From Jatrophihabitans sp. (GTDB lineage: Bacteria; Actinomycetota; Actinomycetes; Mycobacteriales; Jatrophihabitantaceae): a DNA stretch of 64,000 nt. Shown in pieces: positions 34,218 to 42,860 of the stretch. The notes beneath the pieces were generated by a model. The model was given only the letters and a program-made list of their open reading frames with translations. It ran no database searches and was not told the DNA's origin. The stretch spans positions 62,001 to 126,000 of the forward strand of contig DASVQQ010000011.1 in assembly GCA_036389035.1 (NCBI GenBank). The letters are read 5' to 3'. Position 1 is the first letter of the stretch. Every line of letters begins with the position of its first letter. The translations under genes and the position numbers were made by a program.

Positions 34218-35222
34218 ATGGGTCAACCCGCAACCGATGATGCCGTCATCCGCTGGGGCATCCTCGGCGCAGGCGGCATTGCCGGCAAGTTCGCCGCCGA
34301 CCTGGCTCGCACCCCGGGCAACGTGCTGGCCGCGGTCGGCGCCCGGCAGGCCGACCGGGCCGCCGACTTCGCGGCCAGGCACGGCGCGCCCCGCTCCTAC
34401 GGCAGCTACCACGAACTGGTTGCCGACCCTGACCTGGACGTCGTCTACATCGCCACCACCCACCCCGGCCATCACGAGCAGGCGCTGCTGGCGATCGCGG
34501 CCGGCAAGGCGGTGCTGATCGAGAAGCCGGTCTGCCTCAACGCCGCCGACACCCGCGAGGTGTTCGCGGCGGCCGCCGCCGCGGGGGTGTTCGCCATGGA
34601 AGCCATGTGGATGCGCACCAACCCGCTGATCCGCAAGGCCCAGGAGCTGGTGTCCGGGTCAGCCATCGGCGAGCTGGTGTCGGTGCGGGCCGAGCTGGGC
34701 CTGGGACGGACCTTCGATCCCGGCCATCGGCTCTATGACCTGGCCAACGGCGGCGGCGCCCTGCTGGATCTGGGCATCTACCCCGTCACCTTCGGCTGGA
34801 TCTTTCTCGGCCGGCCCGAGTCGGTGGCCGTCACCGGAGCGCTGGCGCCCACCGGCAGCGACGCCACCGTGGCGATGCAGTGGGGCTACCCGGACGGCCG
34901 GGACGCCCAGCTCTGGTGCTCGGCCCCGGTCAAGGCGCCCATCCGAGGGCTGGTGGTGGGCACCGAGGGCTGGATCCGGACCGAGGGCCGGTTCTACCGC
35001 CCGACCGCCCTGACCGTGATGGTGGGCGAGCTGGAGTCCCGGATCGATGACCCGCTGGGCAGCGACACCCACGGTTACGGCCCCGAGATCGCCGAGGTCG
35101 CCCGCTGCCTGCGGGCTGGGCTGACCGAGAGCCCGCTGATCCCGGCCGCCGACACGATCGCCATCATGGAACTGCTCGACGGCGCGCGGGCCGAGCTCGG
35201 CGTCCGCTACCCGGGCGAGTGA
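34218..35222 (+). CDS. Gfo/Idh/MocA family oxidoreductase
   Basis: The 334-residue protein has the N-terminal NAD(P) site (WGILGAGGIAGKFAADLA), the VYIATTHPGHHEQA segment and the family EKPVCLNA motif with its Lys, then the substrate domain with GGGALLDLGIYPV. The family acts on sugars, inositols or related polyols. The substrate is not evident. The ATG has TAGGTT (34206-34211) 6 nt upstream and no ribosome binding site, suggesting a leaderless message. It is not coupled to kgd. Confidence 0.9.
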   Translation: MGQPATDDAVIRWGILGAGGIAGKFAADLARTPGNVLAAVGARQADRAADFAARHGAPRSYGSYHELVADPDLDVVYIATTHPGHHEQALLAIAAGKAVLIEKPVCLNAADTREVFAAAAAAGVFAMEAMWMRTNPLIRKAQELVSGSAIGELVSVRAELGLGRTFDPGHRLYDLANGGGALLDLGIYPVTFGWIFLGRPESVAVTGALAPTGSDATVAMQWGYPDGRDAQLWCSAPVKAPIRGLVVGTEGWIRTEGRFYRPTALTVMVGELESRIDDPLGSDTHGYGPEIAEVARCLRAGLTESPLIPAADTIAIMELLDGARAELGVRYPGE

Positions 35223-35246
35223 AGCCACGCACGGACGGAGTAGCGG

Positions 35247-35423
35247 ATGTACTTCACTGATCGTGGGATCGAGGAGCTGGAATCGCGGCGCGGCGACGAG
35301 GAGGTCAGCCTGGCCTGGCTGGCCGAGCGGCTGCGCACCTTCGTCGACCTCAACCCCGACTTCGAGATCGCGGTGGACCGGCTGGCGACCTGGCTGGCCA
35401 GGGCCGACGACGAGGATGACTGA
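35247..35423 (+). CDS. DUF6104 family small protein
   Basis: A 58-residue protein starting MYFTDRGIEELESRRGDEEV and rich in acidic and Leu residues. It matches an actinobacterial small family (DUF6104) often found near kgd, which fits its place here. The ATG follows a GGAG-like stretch. The function is not known. Confidence 0.8.
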   Translation: MYFTDRGIEELESRRGDEEVSLAWLAERLRTFVDLNPDFEIAVDRLATWLARADDEDD

Positions 35424-35440
35424 CCCGAGCCGGCAGGCAA

Positions 35441-36191
35441 TTAGTCCGGCCGCGCCATCACCGGCTCAGCCACCTCATGGGCCGGGCTGATCACGTTCGA
35501 GCTGTCCAGTCCGAAGCGCGCGAAGAGCCGGAGGAACAGCTGCGCCACCGGTCCGATCGTGACGGCGAACAGCGCCGTGCCCACTCCCACCGTGCCGCCC
35601 AGCAACCAGCCGGTGAGCAGCACCGCCAGCTCGACGATGGTCCTGCTGAGCCGGATGGAGATGCCGGTCCGGCGCGCGATTCCGGTCATCAGGCCGTCAC
35701 GCGGGCCCGTACCGAAGCCGGCGCAGATGTACATGCCGGTGGCCAGGCCGCACAGCAGCACCGCCGCCACCAGCATCGCCACCCGCGCCGCGAGACCGTG
35801 CTGCACCGGCAGCAGCGCCAACGTGGCGTTCATCGCCAGGCCGACCACCAGCACGTTGCTCACCGTGCCCAGCCCCGGACGCTGGCGCAGCGGAATCCAC
35901 AACAGCAGCACCAGCGCCCCGACCGCGATGTTGACGGTGCCGATCTCACGGTCGAGCCCGAAGGCGATGCCCTGGTGCAGCACGTCCCACGGGCCCAGGC
36001 CGAGGCCCGCCTGCACCAGCATCGCCGCCGACACCCCGTACAGCACCAGGCCGAGGTAGAGCTGCCCGAGCCGCCGGCCCCAGTGCAGCGCCACGGCGCG
36101 CCGGGTCCGGACTATCGGGCCGGCCGGTCGGAGCGGGAGCATCCGCTGAGCATGCCGGTCCCGGCCGGCCCGGGCCCAGCCGGGATCATAC

Positions 36192-36202
<11 letters not shown>
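35441..36202 (-). CDS. YczE/YyaS/YitT-type membrane protein
   Basis: The 253-residue protein has five to six hydrophobic segments and the glycine-rich LVQAGLGLGPWDVLHQGIA and ICAGFGTGPRDGLMTGIA repeats that mark the YczE/YitT family. The inner membrane is its place; the role is unclear. The first ATG overlaps the malic enzyme stop by 11 bp, but an internal ATG at 36142 would also fit. It would be co-transcribed with malic enzyme. Confidence 0.82.
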
Positions 36203-37370
<1,168 letters not shown>

Positions 37371-37550
37371 GCGGCAAGCTCCAAGTGATCGCGGATAACG
37401 GTGAACGACTGGCGAGACGGTGCTGGGACCCTTTACAGGGTGCGGCAACGCCGGGCCGATGGTCGGCTTGCTACATGCTTGATACGCCGGCTTACTCATC
37501 AGATGCGCCTGCCCGCCCACCTAGATACTCCTCGCGCATCCGGGCGAGAT

Positions 37551-37928
37551 TTATCCTGGCGGGCTGAACTCCCGGGGAGCGGTTCCCCACCAGCGTCGCG
37601 CCGCCGACCGCCACCAGTTGCCGGCAGGAACCGGCCCGCTCCGACGCCAGACCCGCACCGCCGTGGCCAGCACGTCGGCCACCCCGTACTGGCGCGAGTC
37701 GCTGCCCTGGCCGGCGTTGTCGCTGGCCAGCAGCCAACCGCCGTCCTGCTCGGCCACCGCCCGCTTGATCACCAGCAGCTCCGGCCGGCGCCGGAACCTG
37801 GCCAGCACCAGCGCGCCGGGCCGGACCGGGGCTCCGTGACGCACCAGGAGCCAGTCCCCCGGCAGCAGGGTGGGGGTCATCGACAAGCCCTCGACGCGCA
37901 CCCGCTGCCAGGGAAGCAAAGCCTGCAT
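37551..37928 (-). CDS. sodX: Nickel superoxide dismutase maturation protease SodX
   Basis: This S24/S26-like serine peptidase (125 residues) has the catalytic Ser in VEGLSMTPTLLPGD and Lys in VIKRAVAEQ. Its neighbour sodN encodes a Ni-SOD precursor with a short leader, and SodX-type enzymes cleave that leader to free the N-terminal His. I chose the ATG at 37928 (MQALLPWQRV); the longer frame runs antisense through sodN and is false. The divergent gap with sodN is 99 bp and contains a CTGCCT/AGGCAG dyad (37938-37958). Confidence 0.9.
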   Translation of the reverse strand: MQALLPWQRVRVEGLSMTPTLLPGDWLLVRHGAPVRPGALVLARFRRRPELLVIKRAVAEQDGGWLLASDNAGQGSDSRQYGVADVLATAVRVWRRSGPVPAGNWWRSAARRWWGTAPREFSPPG

Positions 37929-38027
37929 GCGCTGATGCTGCCTGACCCGGCTAGGCAGGTTGCGGAGTAGGGTCCAATCGAGCGTTCCGCCACCGGAATG
38001 CGTTGTTGTCGCGACTGGAGGAGAGTT

Positions 38028-38426
38028 ATGCGCTTGATGCGCCGTTCGATCACCGCTTCGGCTCACTGCGACCTGCCGTGCGGTGTGTATGACCCGGCAC
38101 AGGCTCGCATCGAGGCCGAGTCGGTCAAGGCGATTCAGGAGAAGTACCAGGCCAACGAGGACCCGATCTTCCGGACCCGGGCACTGCTCATCAAGGAGCA
38201 GCGCGCCGACCTGGTCAAGCATCACCTGTGGGTGCTGTGGACGGACTACTTCAAGCCCCCGCACTTCGAGAAGTACCCGCAGCTGCACGAGCTGTTCAAC
38301 AAGGCCACCAAGCAGGCCGGCGCGGCCGGTGGCAAGAGTTCGGTCGACCCGGCCGAGGGCCAGAAGCTGCTGGACATGATCGCCGAGATCGACACCATCT
38401 TCTGGGAGACCAAGAAGGCTGCGTGA
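38028..38426 (+). CDS. sodN: Nickel superoxide dismutase SodN
   Basis: SodN converts superoxide with a Ni centre. The precursor of 132 residues has a 12-residue leader (MRLMRRSITASA) and then HCDLPCGVYDPAQARIEA. After cleavage the N-terminus is His1-Cys2-Asp-Leu-Pro-Cys6, the full nickel hook. The body is the helical bundle of a hexameric enzyme. GGAGGAGA precedes the ATG at good distance. It is divergent from its protease sodX and its stop overlaps the next gene (GTGA). Confidence 0.97.
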   Translation: MRLMRRSITASAHCDLPCGVYDPAQARIEAESVKAIQEKYQANEDPIFRTRALLIKEQRADLVKHHLWVLWTDYFKPPHFEKYPQLHELFNKATKQAGAAGGKSSVDPAEGQKLLDMIAEIDTIFWETKKAA

Positions 38427-39145
38427 GCGAACCGGTGTCCGCACCTGAGCAATCGACCGAGGCCGACCCGATCACCGGGTCGGCCTCGGTCGTCCGGCGC
38501 TGGCCCGCGCCCAACACCCAGCCCGCCCTGCTGCTGGTCCGGCACGGCGAGACCGAGTGGAGCCGCAGCGGCCAGCACACCGGCAACTCCGACATCGCCT
38601 TGACCGAGTTCGGCGAGCGGCAGGCCCGGGCGTCCGGCCCGTTGATCCGGGCCGTGCTGGGCTCGACAGCGCCGGCACTGGTGCTCAGCTCGCCCCGCCA
38701 ACGTGCCTGGCGGACGGCGGAGCTGGCCGGCTTCGAAGTGCAGGAGCGCGTCCCCGACGCCGCTGAGTGGGACTACGGCGATCTGGAAGGGCTGACCTCG
38801 GCCGAGATCCGGCGACAGTGGCCGGACTGGTCGGTGTGGTCCGGCCCGATCCCCGGCGGCGAGGACGCCGCGGCGGTCAGCGCGAGGTTCGACCGGTTGC
38901 TCGGCACGATCACCGACCGGCTGCAGTCCAGCGGCCGGACCGGGCCGGTGCTGGTCTTCTCGCACGGGCACGCGATCCGGTGCCTGGCCGCTCGCTGGCT
39001 CGGTCATCCGGTGACCTCGGGACGGCAGTTCTGGCTGGGCACCGGCGCCGTCTGCAGCCTCGGCTACGAGCACGAGCGGCCGGTGGTGCTGCGCTGGAAC
39101 ATCGACAGCACTCTGAGCCCGGCGGCGGCGGCCGGTGACCGCTGA
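38423..39145 (+). CDS. Histidine phosphatase family protein
   Basis: The 240-residue protein has the phosphoglycerate-mutase-like catalytic LLVRHGETEWSRSG, an acidic DYGDLEGL segment with the proton donor, and the second His in FSHGHAIRCLA. Substrate could be a phosphosugar or a small phosphate ester. The GTG at 38423 overlaps the sodN stop by 4 bp, so the two are co-translated. The GTG start of the RsbW-like gene lies inside its 3' end. Confidence 0.9.
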   Translation: MSEPVSAPEQSTEADPITGSASVVRRWPAPNTQPALLLVRHGETEWSRSGQHTGNSDIALTEFGERQARASGPLIRAVLGSTAPALVLSSPRQRAWRTAELAGFEVQERVPDAAEWDYGDLEGLTSAEIRRQWPDWSVWSGPIPGGEDAAAVSARFDRLLGTITDRLQSSGRTGPVLVFSHGHAIRCLAARWLGHPVTSGRQFWLGTGAVCSLGYEHERPVVLRWNIDSTLSPAAAAGDR

Positions 39146-39542
39146 GGACCGGCTGAACGCCACCGACATCGTCGAGCTGACGGTGCCGGCCGATCCCGCT
39201 TACCTGTCGGTGCTGCGCACGGTGATCGCCTCGCTGGCGGCCAGGCGTGGCTTCACCCTGGACGAGATCGATGACCTGCGGATCGCGGTGGACGAGGCCG
39301 GCGCGCTGCTGCTGCCCCACGCCAGCCCCGGCGCGCAGCTGTCGGCGGTCTTCGGCGGCGAGGCCACCAACCTGCGCGCCGAGGTGTCGGTGCCCGTGCC
39401 GGCCGGTGGCGCCGGTCAGCCGGACCGGTCGAGCTTCGCCTGGCTGGTGTTGGCCGCCCTCACCGATTCCGTCGCGCTGACCGAGTCGGGTCAGCGGTTG
39501 TCGCTCACCCTGAGCAAGGCACGCGGCCCCCAGGACCCATGA
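39135..39542 (+). CDS. RsbW-like anti-sigma factor (HATPase)
   Basis: The 135-residue protein resembles GHKL-type anti-sigma kinases: an LRTVIASLAARRGFTLDEIDDLRIAVDEA block contains the N-box-like residues. It sits directly upstream of a SigF/SigB-type sigma factor, so it is likely its antagonist. Its TGA (39540-39542) overlaps the first copy of a 23-bp repeat that carries an ATG. It starts GTG inside the phosphatase gene. It lacks a clear glycine-rich G2 box, so ATPase activity is uncertain. Confidence 0.8.
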   Translation: MTAEDRLNATDIVELTVPADPAYLSVLRTVIASLAARRGFTLDEIDDLRIAVDEAGALLLPHASPGAQLSAVFGGEATNLRAEVSVPVPAGGAGQPDRSSFAWLVLAALTDSVALTESGQRLSLTLSKARGPQDP

Positions 39543-39621
39543 CCGAGCGAAGCCAGGACCCATGACCGAGCGAAGCCAGGACCTATGACCGAGCGAAGCC
39601 GGGACCCATGACCGAGCGAAG
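39530..39621 (+). repeat. Four 23-bp tandem repeats forming a chain of ATGA-coupled mini-ORFs before the sigma gene
   Basis: Units at 39530, 39553, 39576 and 39599 are CCAGGACCCATGACCGAGCG-AAG with one change in copy 3. Each has an ATG (39539, 39562, 39585, 39608). The first three give 8-residue ORFs (MTERSQDP, MTERSQDL, MTERSRDP), each ending in a TGA that overlaps the next ATG. The RsbW-like stop overlaps the first ATG and the last ATG starts the sigma gene. Confidence 0.95.
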
Positions 39622-40381
39622 CCGGCCGGATCGCGATCGCACCCATCAGCTGTTCGCCGAACTGGGCACGCTGCAGCCGGGCAGCCCGCGGCGACAGCAG
39701 GTGCGCAACGCGCTGGTCGAGATTCACCTGCCGCTGGTGCGCTATCTGGCCCACCGGTTCACCGGTCGGGGTGAGCCGGTCGATGACCTGCTGCAGATCG
39801 GCACCATCGGCCTGCTGCAGTCGATCGACCGGTTCGAGCAGGAGCGCGGGCTGGAGTTCTCGACCTTCGCCACCCCCAGCATCGTCGGGGAGATCAAGCG
39901 GCATTTCCGCGATCGCGGCTGGATGGTCCGGGTGCCGCGCCGGCTGCAAGAATTGCAGGCCGAGATCGGCGTCGGCATCAACGACCTGACCCATCGCCTG
40001 GGTAGGGCGCCGACGGTGGCCGAACTGGCCGGGCACCTGCGGTTGAGCCCGGAGCAGGTCATCGAGGCCACCGACTCGGCTCGGGCGTACTCGGCGGTGC
40101 CGATCGACGTGCCCAGCGCCACGACCGGCCGGACCATCGCCGACGGCCTGGTGGAGCCGGACACCGCTCTGGAGCATGTGGAACTGCGGCACGCGCTGCG
40201 CCCGGTGCTGGCCGGGCTCACCGAGCGGGAGCGGCAGGCGTTGCTGCTGCGCTTCGTGGAGAACAAGACCCAGAGTGAGATCGCCCAGGTGCTCGGGGTC
40301 TCGCAGGTGCACGTCTCGCGGTTGCTGGCCAAGACCCTCGCCGCCCTGCGCGACCGGCTGCCCGACCTGCACCACCGCTGA
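39608..40381 (+). CDS. SigF/SigB-type RNA polymerase sigma factor
   Basis: The 257-residue sigma-70 family member has region 2 (DDLLQIGTIGLLQSIDRFEQ and the FSTFATPSIVGEIKRHFRD block), region 3 and region 4 (LTERERQALLLRFVENKTQSEIAQVLGVSQVHVSRLL). This fits the SigB/SigF/SigG group used for stress and development. The RsbW-like protein just upstream is its probable antagonist. The start ATG is the fourth copy of a 23-bp repeat and has no good ribosome binding site of its own, so translation probably depends on upstream coupling. Confidence 0.92.
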   Translation: MTERSRPDRDRTHQLFAELGTLQPGSPRRQQVRNALVEIHLPLVRYLAHRFTGRGEPVDDLLQIGTIGLLQSIDRFEQERGLEFSTFATPSIVGEIKRHFRDRGWMVRVPRRLQELQAEIGVGINDLTHRLGRAPTVAELAGHLRLSPEQVIEATDSARAYSAVPIDVPSATTGRTIADGLVEPDTALEHVELRHALRPVLAGLTERERQALLLRFVENKTQSEIAQVLGVSQVHVSRLLAKTLAALRDRLPDLHHR

Positions 40382-40401
40382 TCGCCGCGGCCCAGCCTTC
40401 G

Positions 40402-40812
40402 CTACCCGAAGCGGTCCAGGGCCTGCCGCGAGGACGGCAGCATCAACAGCACCACCACCGTGATCGCGATGATCAGGATCGGCGCCCCGATCAGCAGCCG
40501 GTCGGCCTGGACAGCCAGCGAGTAGCCGACCGGCACCGCCAGCAGCTGCACCAGGATCACCGGCGATCGGGCGCTCGGACGCAGCTGCAACAACCCGCGG
40601 GCGCACAGTGCCAGCACCGCCGCGCCCAGCAGCGCGAAGCCGACGATCGCCACCGCACCCCAGAGCCGGGTCGTGGTCCGCGTGAAGGCGAGCACCAGCA
40701 GCACCAGCGCGGTGATAGCCAGCGCGGCGGCCTCCAGCAGCACGATCGCGGCGGCCGCCTGGACACCGCCGGGAGGCGGGCCGGTGGCCGGCTCGGCTGC
40801 GGTGTCGGGCAT
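40402..40812 (-). CDS. Small hypothetical membrane protein
   Basis: The 136-residue protein has four hydrophobic segments (AAAIVLLEAAALAITALVLL, then AIVGFALLGAAVLALCA, SPVILVQLLAVPVGYS and APILIIAITVVVLLML) after a Pro/Gly-rich N-terminus. It is not recognised. It is convergent with the sigma gene, with a 20-bp gap, and divergent from the lipid kinase gene. Confidence 0.7.
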   Translation of the reverse strand: MPDTAAEPATGPPPGGVQAAAAIVLLEAAALAITALVLLVLAFTRTTTRLWGAVAIVGFALLGAAVLALCARGLLQLRPSARSPVILVQLLAVPVGYSLAVQADRLLIGAPILIIAITVVVLLMLPSSRQALDRFG

Positions 40813-40910
40813 GTCAGCAGCGTATGCGAGCACTCTGCCGCCGGTTGGACGCGGGCAGGCCGCGGTCGAGCTGAGCACTCCGGTAGCGCTGGATGAGCCC
40901 GCCTCGACGG

Positions 40911-40916
40911 TAGGGT
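40911..40916 (+). promoter_or_regulatory. Candidate -10 (TAGGGT) for the lipid kinase gene
   Basis: TAGGGT ends 6 nt before the GTG at 40923 and no ribosome binding site is visible, so the message is probably leaderless. Confidence 0.5.
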
Positions 40917-40922
40917 CAGGTT

Positions 40923-41855
40923 GTGCGAGTCCTGGTCGTCACCAACCCCCGAGCCACCGCCACCACGGTGCGCCAGCGCGACGTCCTGGTGCACGCGCTG
41001 TCCGTCGATGCCAAGCTCGAGGTCGAGGAGACGGCGAACCGGGGTCATGCCGCGGCGCTGGCCTGCCGGGCGATGCGTGACGGCGTCGATGTCGTGGTGG
41101 CTCTCGGCGGGGACGGCACCGTCAACGAGGTGGTCAACGGGTTGCTCACCGACGGCGTGCATCCCGGCGTCCCCCGGCTCGGGATCGTGCCCGGCGGTTC
41201 GACCAACGTCGTCGCCCGGGCCCTGGGCCTGCCCAACGAGCCGGTCGAAGCCACCTCGGTGCTGATCGACGCGATGCGCACCGACCGGCTTCGGCACATC
41301 GGCCTGGGCCAGGCCGATGACCGCTGGTTCGTGTTCGCCGCCGGCCTCGGCTATGACGCCGCGGTGGTCGCCGCCGTCGAAGCCCACCGCAGGCGTGGGC
41401 GCACGTCGACCCACGCGCTCTACGTGCGCACCGCGGTCCGGACGTACTTCGAGCAGGACCGGCGCCATCCCGCGATCACCTTGGAATTCGCCGACGGCAG
41501 CACCATGTCGGGTATCCACCTGGCGCTGGTGACCAACTGCGATCCATGGACGTACTTGGGTGAGCGGCCGGTCTCGCCCACCCCGCTGGCTTCATTCGAC
41601 ACCGGCCTGGACGTCTACGCCCGGACCCGGATGGGCGCGGCCGGAATCGTGTTCGCTGCCACCCGGATGGTCACCTCGCCTCGCCGGGCCGCCGGCCGCC
41701 GCAAGGGTTTCGGCTCGCGGCTGGAGCACGACCTGGCCGAGTTCGTGCTGCGCTCGGACCGGCCACTGCCCTTTCAGGTGGACGGCGACGCCCTTGACGA
41801 GCGCCGGCAGGTTCGGTTCCGGGGCGTGCCTCGGGCACTCGAGGTGTATGTCTGA
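40923..41855 (+). CDS. Diacylglycerol kinase-family lipid kinase
   Basis: The 310-residue protein has the DAGK catalytic motif VVALGGDGTVNEVVNGLL and the GIVPGGSTNVVARALGLP segment typical of bacterial lipid or sphingolipid kinases (DgkB/YegS type). It would phosphorylate diacylglycerol or a related lipid in membrane turnover. A possible terminator hairpin (GCGCTC-TGAT-GAGCGC, 41875-41890) follows. Confidence 0.9.
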   Translation: MRVLVVTNPRATATTVRQRDVLVHALSVDAKLEVEETANRGHAAALACRAMRDGVDVVVALGGDGTVNEVVNGLLTDGVHPGVPRLGIVPGGSTNVVARALGLPNEPVEATSVLIDAMRTDRLRHIGLGQADDRWFVFAAGLGYDAAVVAAVEAHRRRGRTSTHALYVRTAVRTYFEQDRRHPAITLEFADGSTMSGIHLALVTNCDPWTYLGERPVSPTPLASFDTGLDVYARTRMGAAGIVFAATRMVTSPRRAAGRRKGFGSRLEHDLAEFVLRSDRPLPFQVDGDALDERRQVRFRGVPRALEVYV

Positions 41856-41933
41856 CGGAGCTGCCGACGGGTGCGCGCTCTGATGAGCGCCGTCTGATCA
41901 GACCTGCCGGCCCGGCCTCGTGCTGTGAACCGT

Positions 41934-42125
41934 CACTGTCCGCACAGGCCTGCCTGCACAGCGCTATCTGCCCAGCCCTGTCTGCAAGGTAATTCCGCAC
42001 AACGCAGTCCGCGCCATCCTGTCTGCAAAGACTGTCTGCCAGAGCGCTGCCCGCACGTCCTGTTCGCACAACGCTGTCCGCACGCCTGTTCACACAACGC
42101 TGTCTGCATAAATGTCTGCAACCTC
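41934..42125. repeat. Degenerate about 14-bp tandem repeat array upstream of whiB1
   Basis: About 14 imperfect units on the theme CTGTCYGCACAACGC follow each other with spacing of 11-15 bp. The sharpest are TTCGCACAACGCTGTCCGCA (around 42062) and TTCACACAACGCTGTCTGCA (around 42090). They lie in a 614-bp gene-free stretch (41856-42469). Frames that cross it in either direction are repetitive and have no gene-like features. It looks more like a set of protein-binding sites than a recent slippage array. Confidence 0.7.
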
Positions 42126-42151
42126 GCTCTTGACGCCGGCACCACAGCAGT

Positions 42152-42163
42152 TGATGATCATCA
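42152..42163. promoter_or_regulatory. Perfect 12-bp palindrome TGATGATCATCA
   Basis: The palindrome lies 26 bp after the degenerate repeat array and 307 bp before whiB1. It could be an operator; no family is assigned. Confidence 0.4.
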
Positions 42164-42344
42164 CGACAAAACACGGCGTTTGGCTGTGTTTCAGCTGTGC
42201 GAATGCCAGGCAGTTTCGGCAACAGGGCGTTTTGGACTTGCCCCGTTGCGCAAGGTGGGCAAGGCTTGTAAGTGAGACCGGACGTGACCGAACCAGGAAC
42301 CTAGTCGTCCGCTGAACCATGGATCGTAGAACGAGCCATGTGAC

Positions 42345-42359
42345 ACACGTCTGACGTGT
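42345..42359. promoter_or_regulatory. Dyad ACACGT-CTG-ACGTGT upstream of whiB1
   Basis: A 6-bp inverted repeat with a 3-bp centre lies 110 bp before the whiB1 ATG, in the likely promoter region. It has the shape of a CRP-like or other dimer site, but no specific regulator is claimed. Confidence 0.5.
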
Positions 42360-42469
42360 CGCGTGGTCCTTGAACTAGTCGGCAGCTCGTGAAAGAATTC
42401 ACAAGCACCTGCTGCGCGGCTCATGCTTGCCTGTCAGCAGTTTCCAAGCCAAGTGAGGAGATCGGCCCC

Positions 42470-42721
42470 ATGGACTGGCGTCACCGCGCGGTATGCCGCG
42501 ACGAGGACCCGGAACTGTTCTTTCCGATCGGTAATACCGGTCCGGCATTGATGCAGATCGAAGAAGCGAAGGCCGTGTGCCGTCGCTGTCCCGTCATGTC
42601 AGAGTGCCTTTCGTGGGCACTGGAGAGCGGCCAGGACGCCGGCGTCTGGGGCGGACTGAGTGAGGACGAACGACGTGCCCTCAAGCGCCGCAATGCCCGC
42701 GCTCGCGCCCGAATGTCCTAG
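42470..42721 (+). CDS. whiB1: WhiB1-type iron-sulfur transcription factor
   Basis: The 83-residue protein has the four Cys (C9, C37, C40, C46) that hold a [4Fe-4S] cluster, the GVWGG turn and a basic C-terminus (RALKRRNARARARMS). It starts MDWRHRAVCRDEDPELFFPI, as in WhiB1/WblE, which binds NO and works with the housekeeping sigma factor. GTGAGGAG is 8 nt before the ATG. Its neighbour is pdtaS, as in mycobacteria. An upstream in-frame ATG at 42389 lacks a ribosome binding site. Confidence 0.96.
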   Translation: MDWRHRAVCRDEDPELFFPIGNTGPALMQIEEAKAVCRRCPVMSECLSWALESGQDAGVWGGLSEDERRALKRRNARARARMS

Positions 42722-42860
42722 CGCTGCCTGAGTACCCACGCTGGTTGAGTGTCCAACGCTTCGTGAGTTCGCTAGCGCCGCTTGAAGGTCTGGCGTCGCC
42801 CGAGGGTCCAGCCTTTGGGCTTCAGCCGTCTGATGTGCAACGCCGAGCCTGTGTTGCTCC

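Noticed and set aside
37929-38444. Long N-terminal extension of SodX on the minus strand
   Set aside because: It runs antisense through sodN; the protease fold starts near 37928.
41925-42275. Plus-strand 116-codon ORF in the gap before whiB1
   Set aside because: It spans the degenerate repeat array and has no gene-like features or ribosome binding site.
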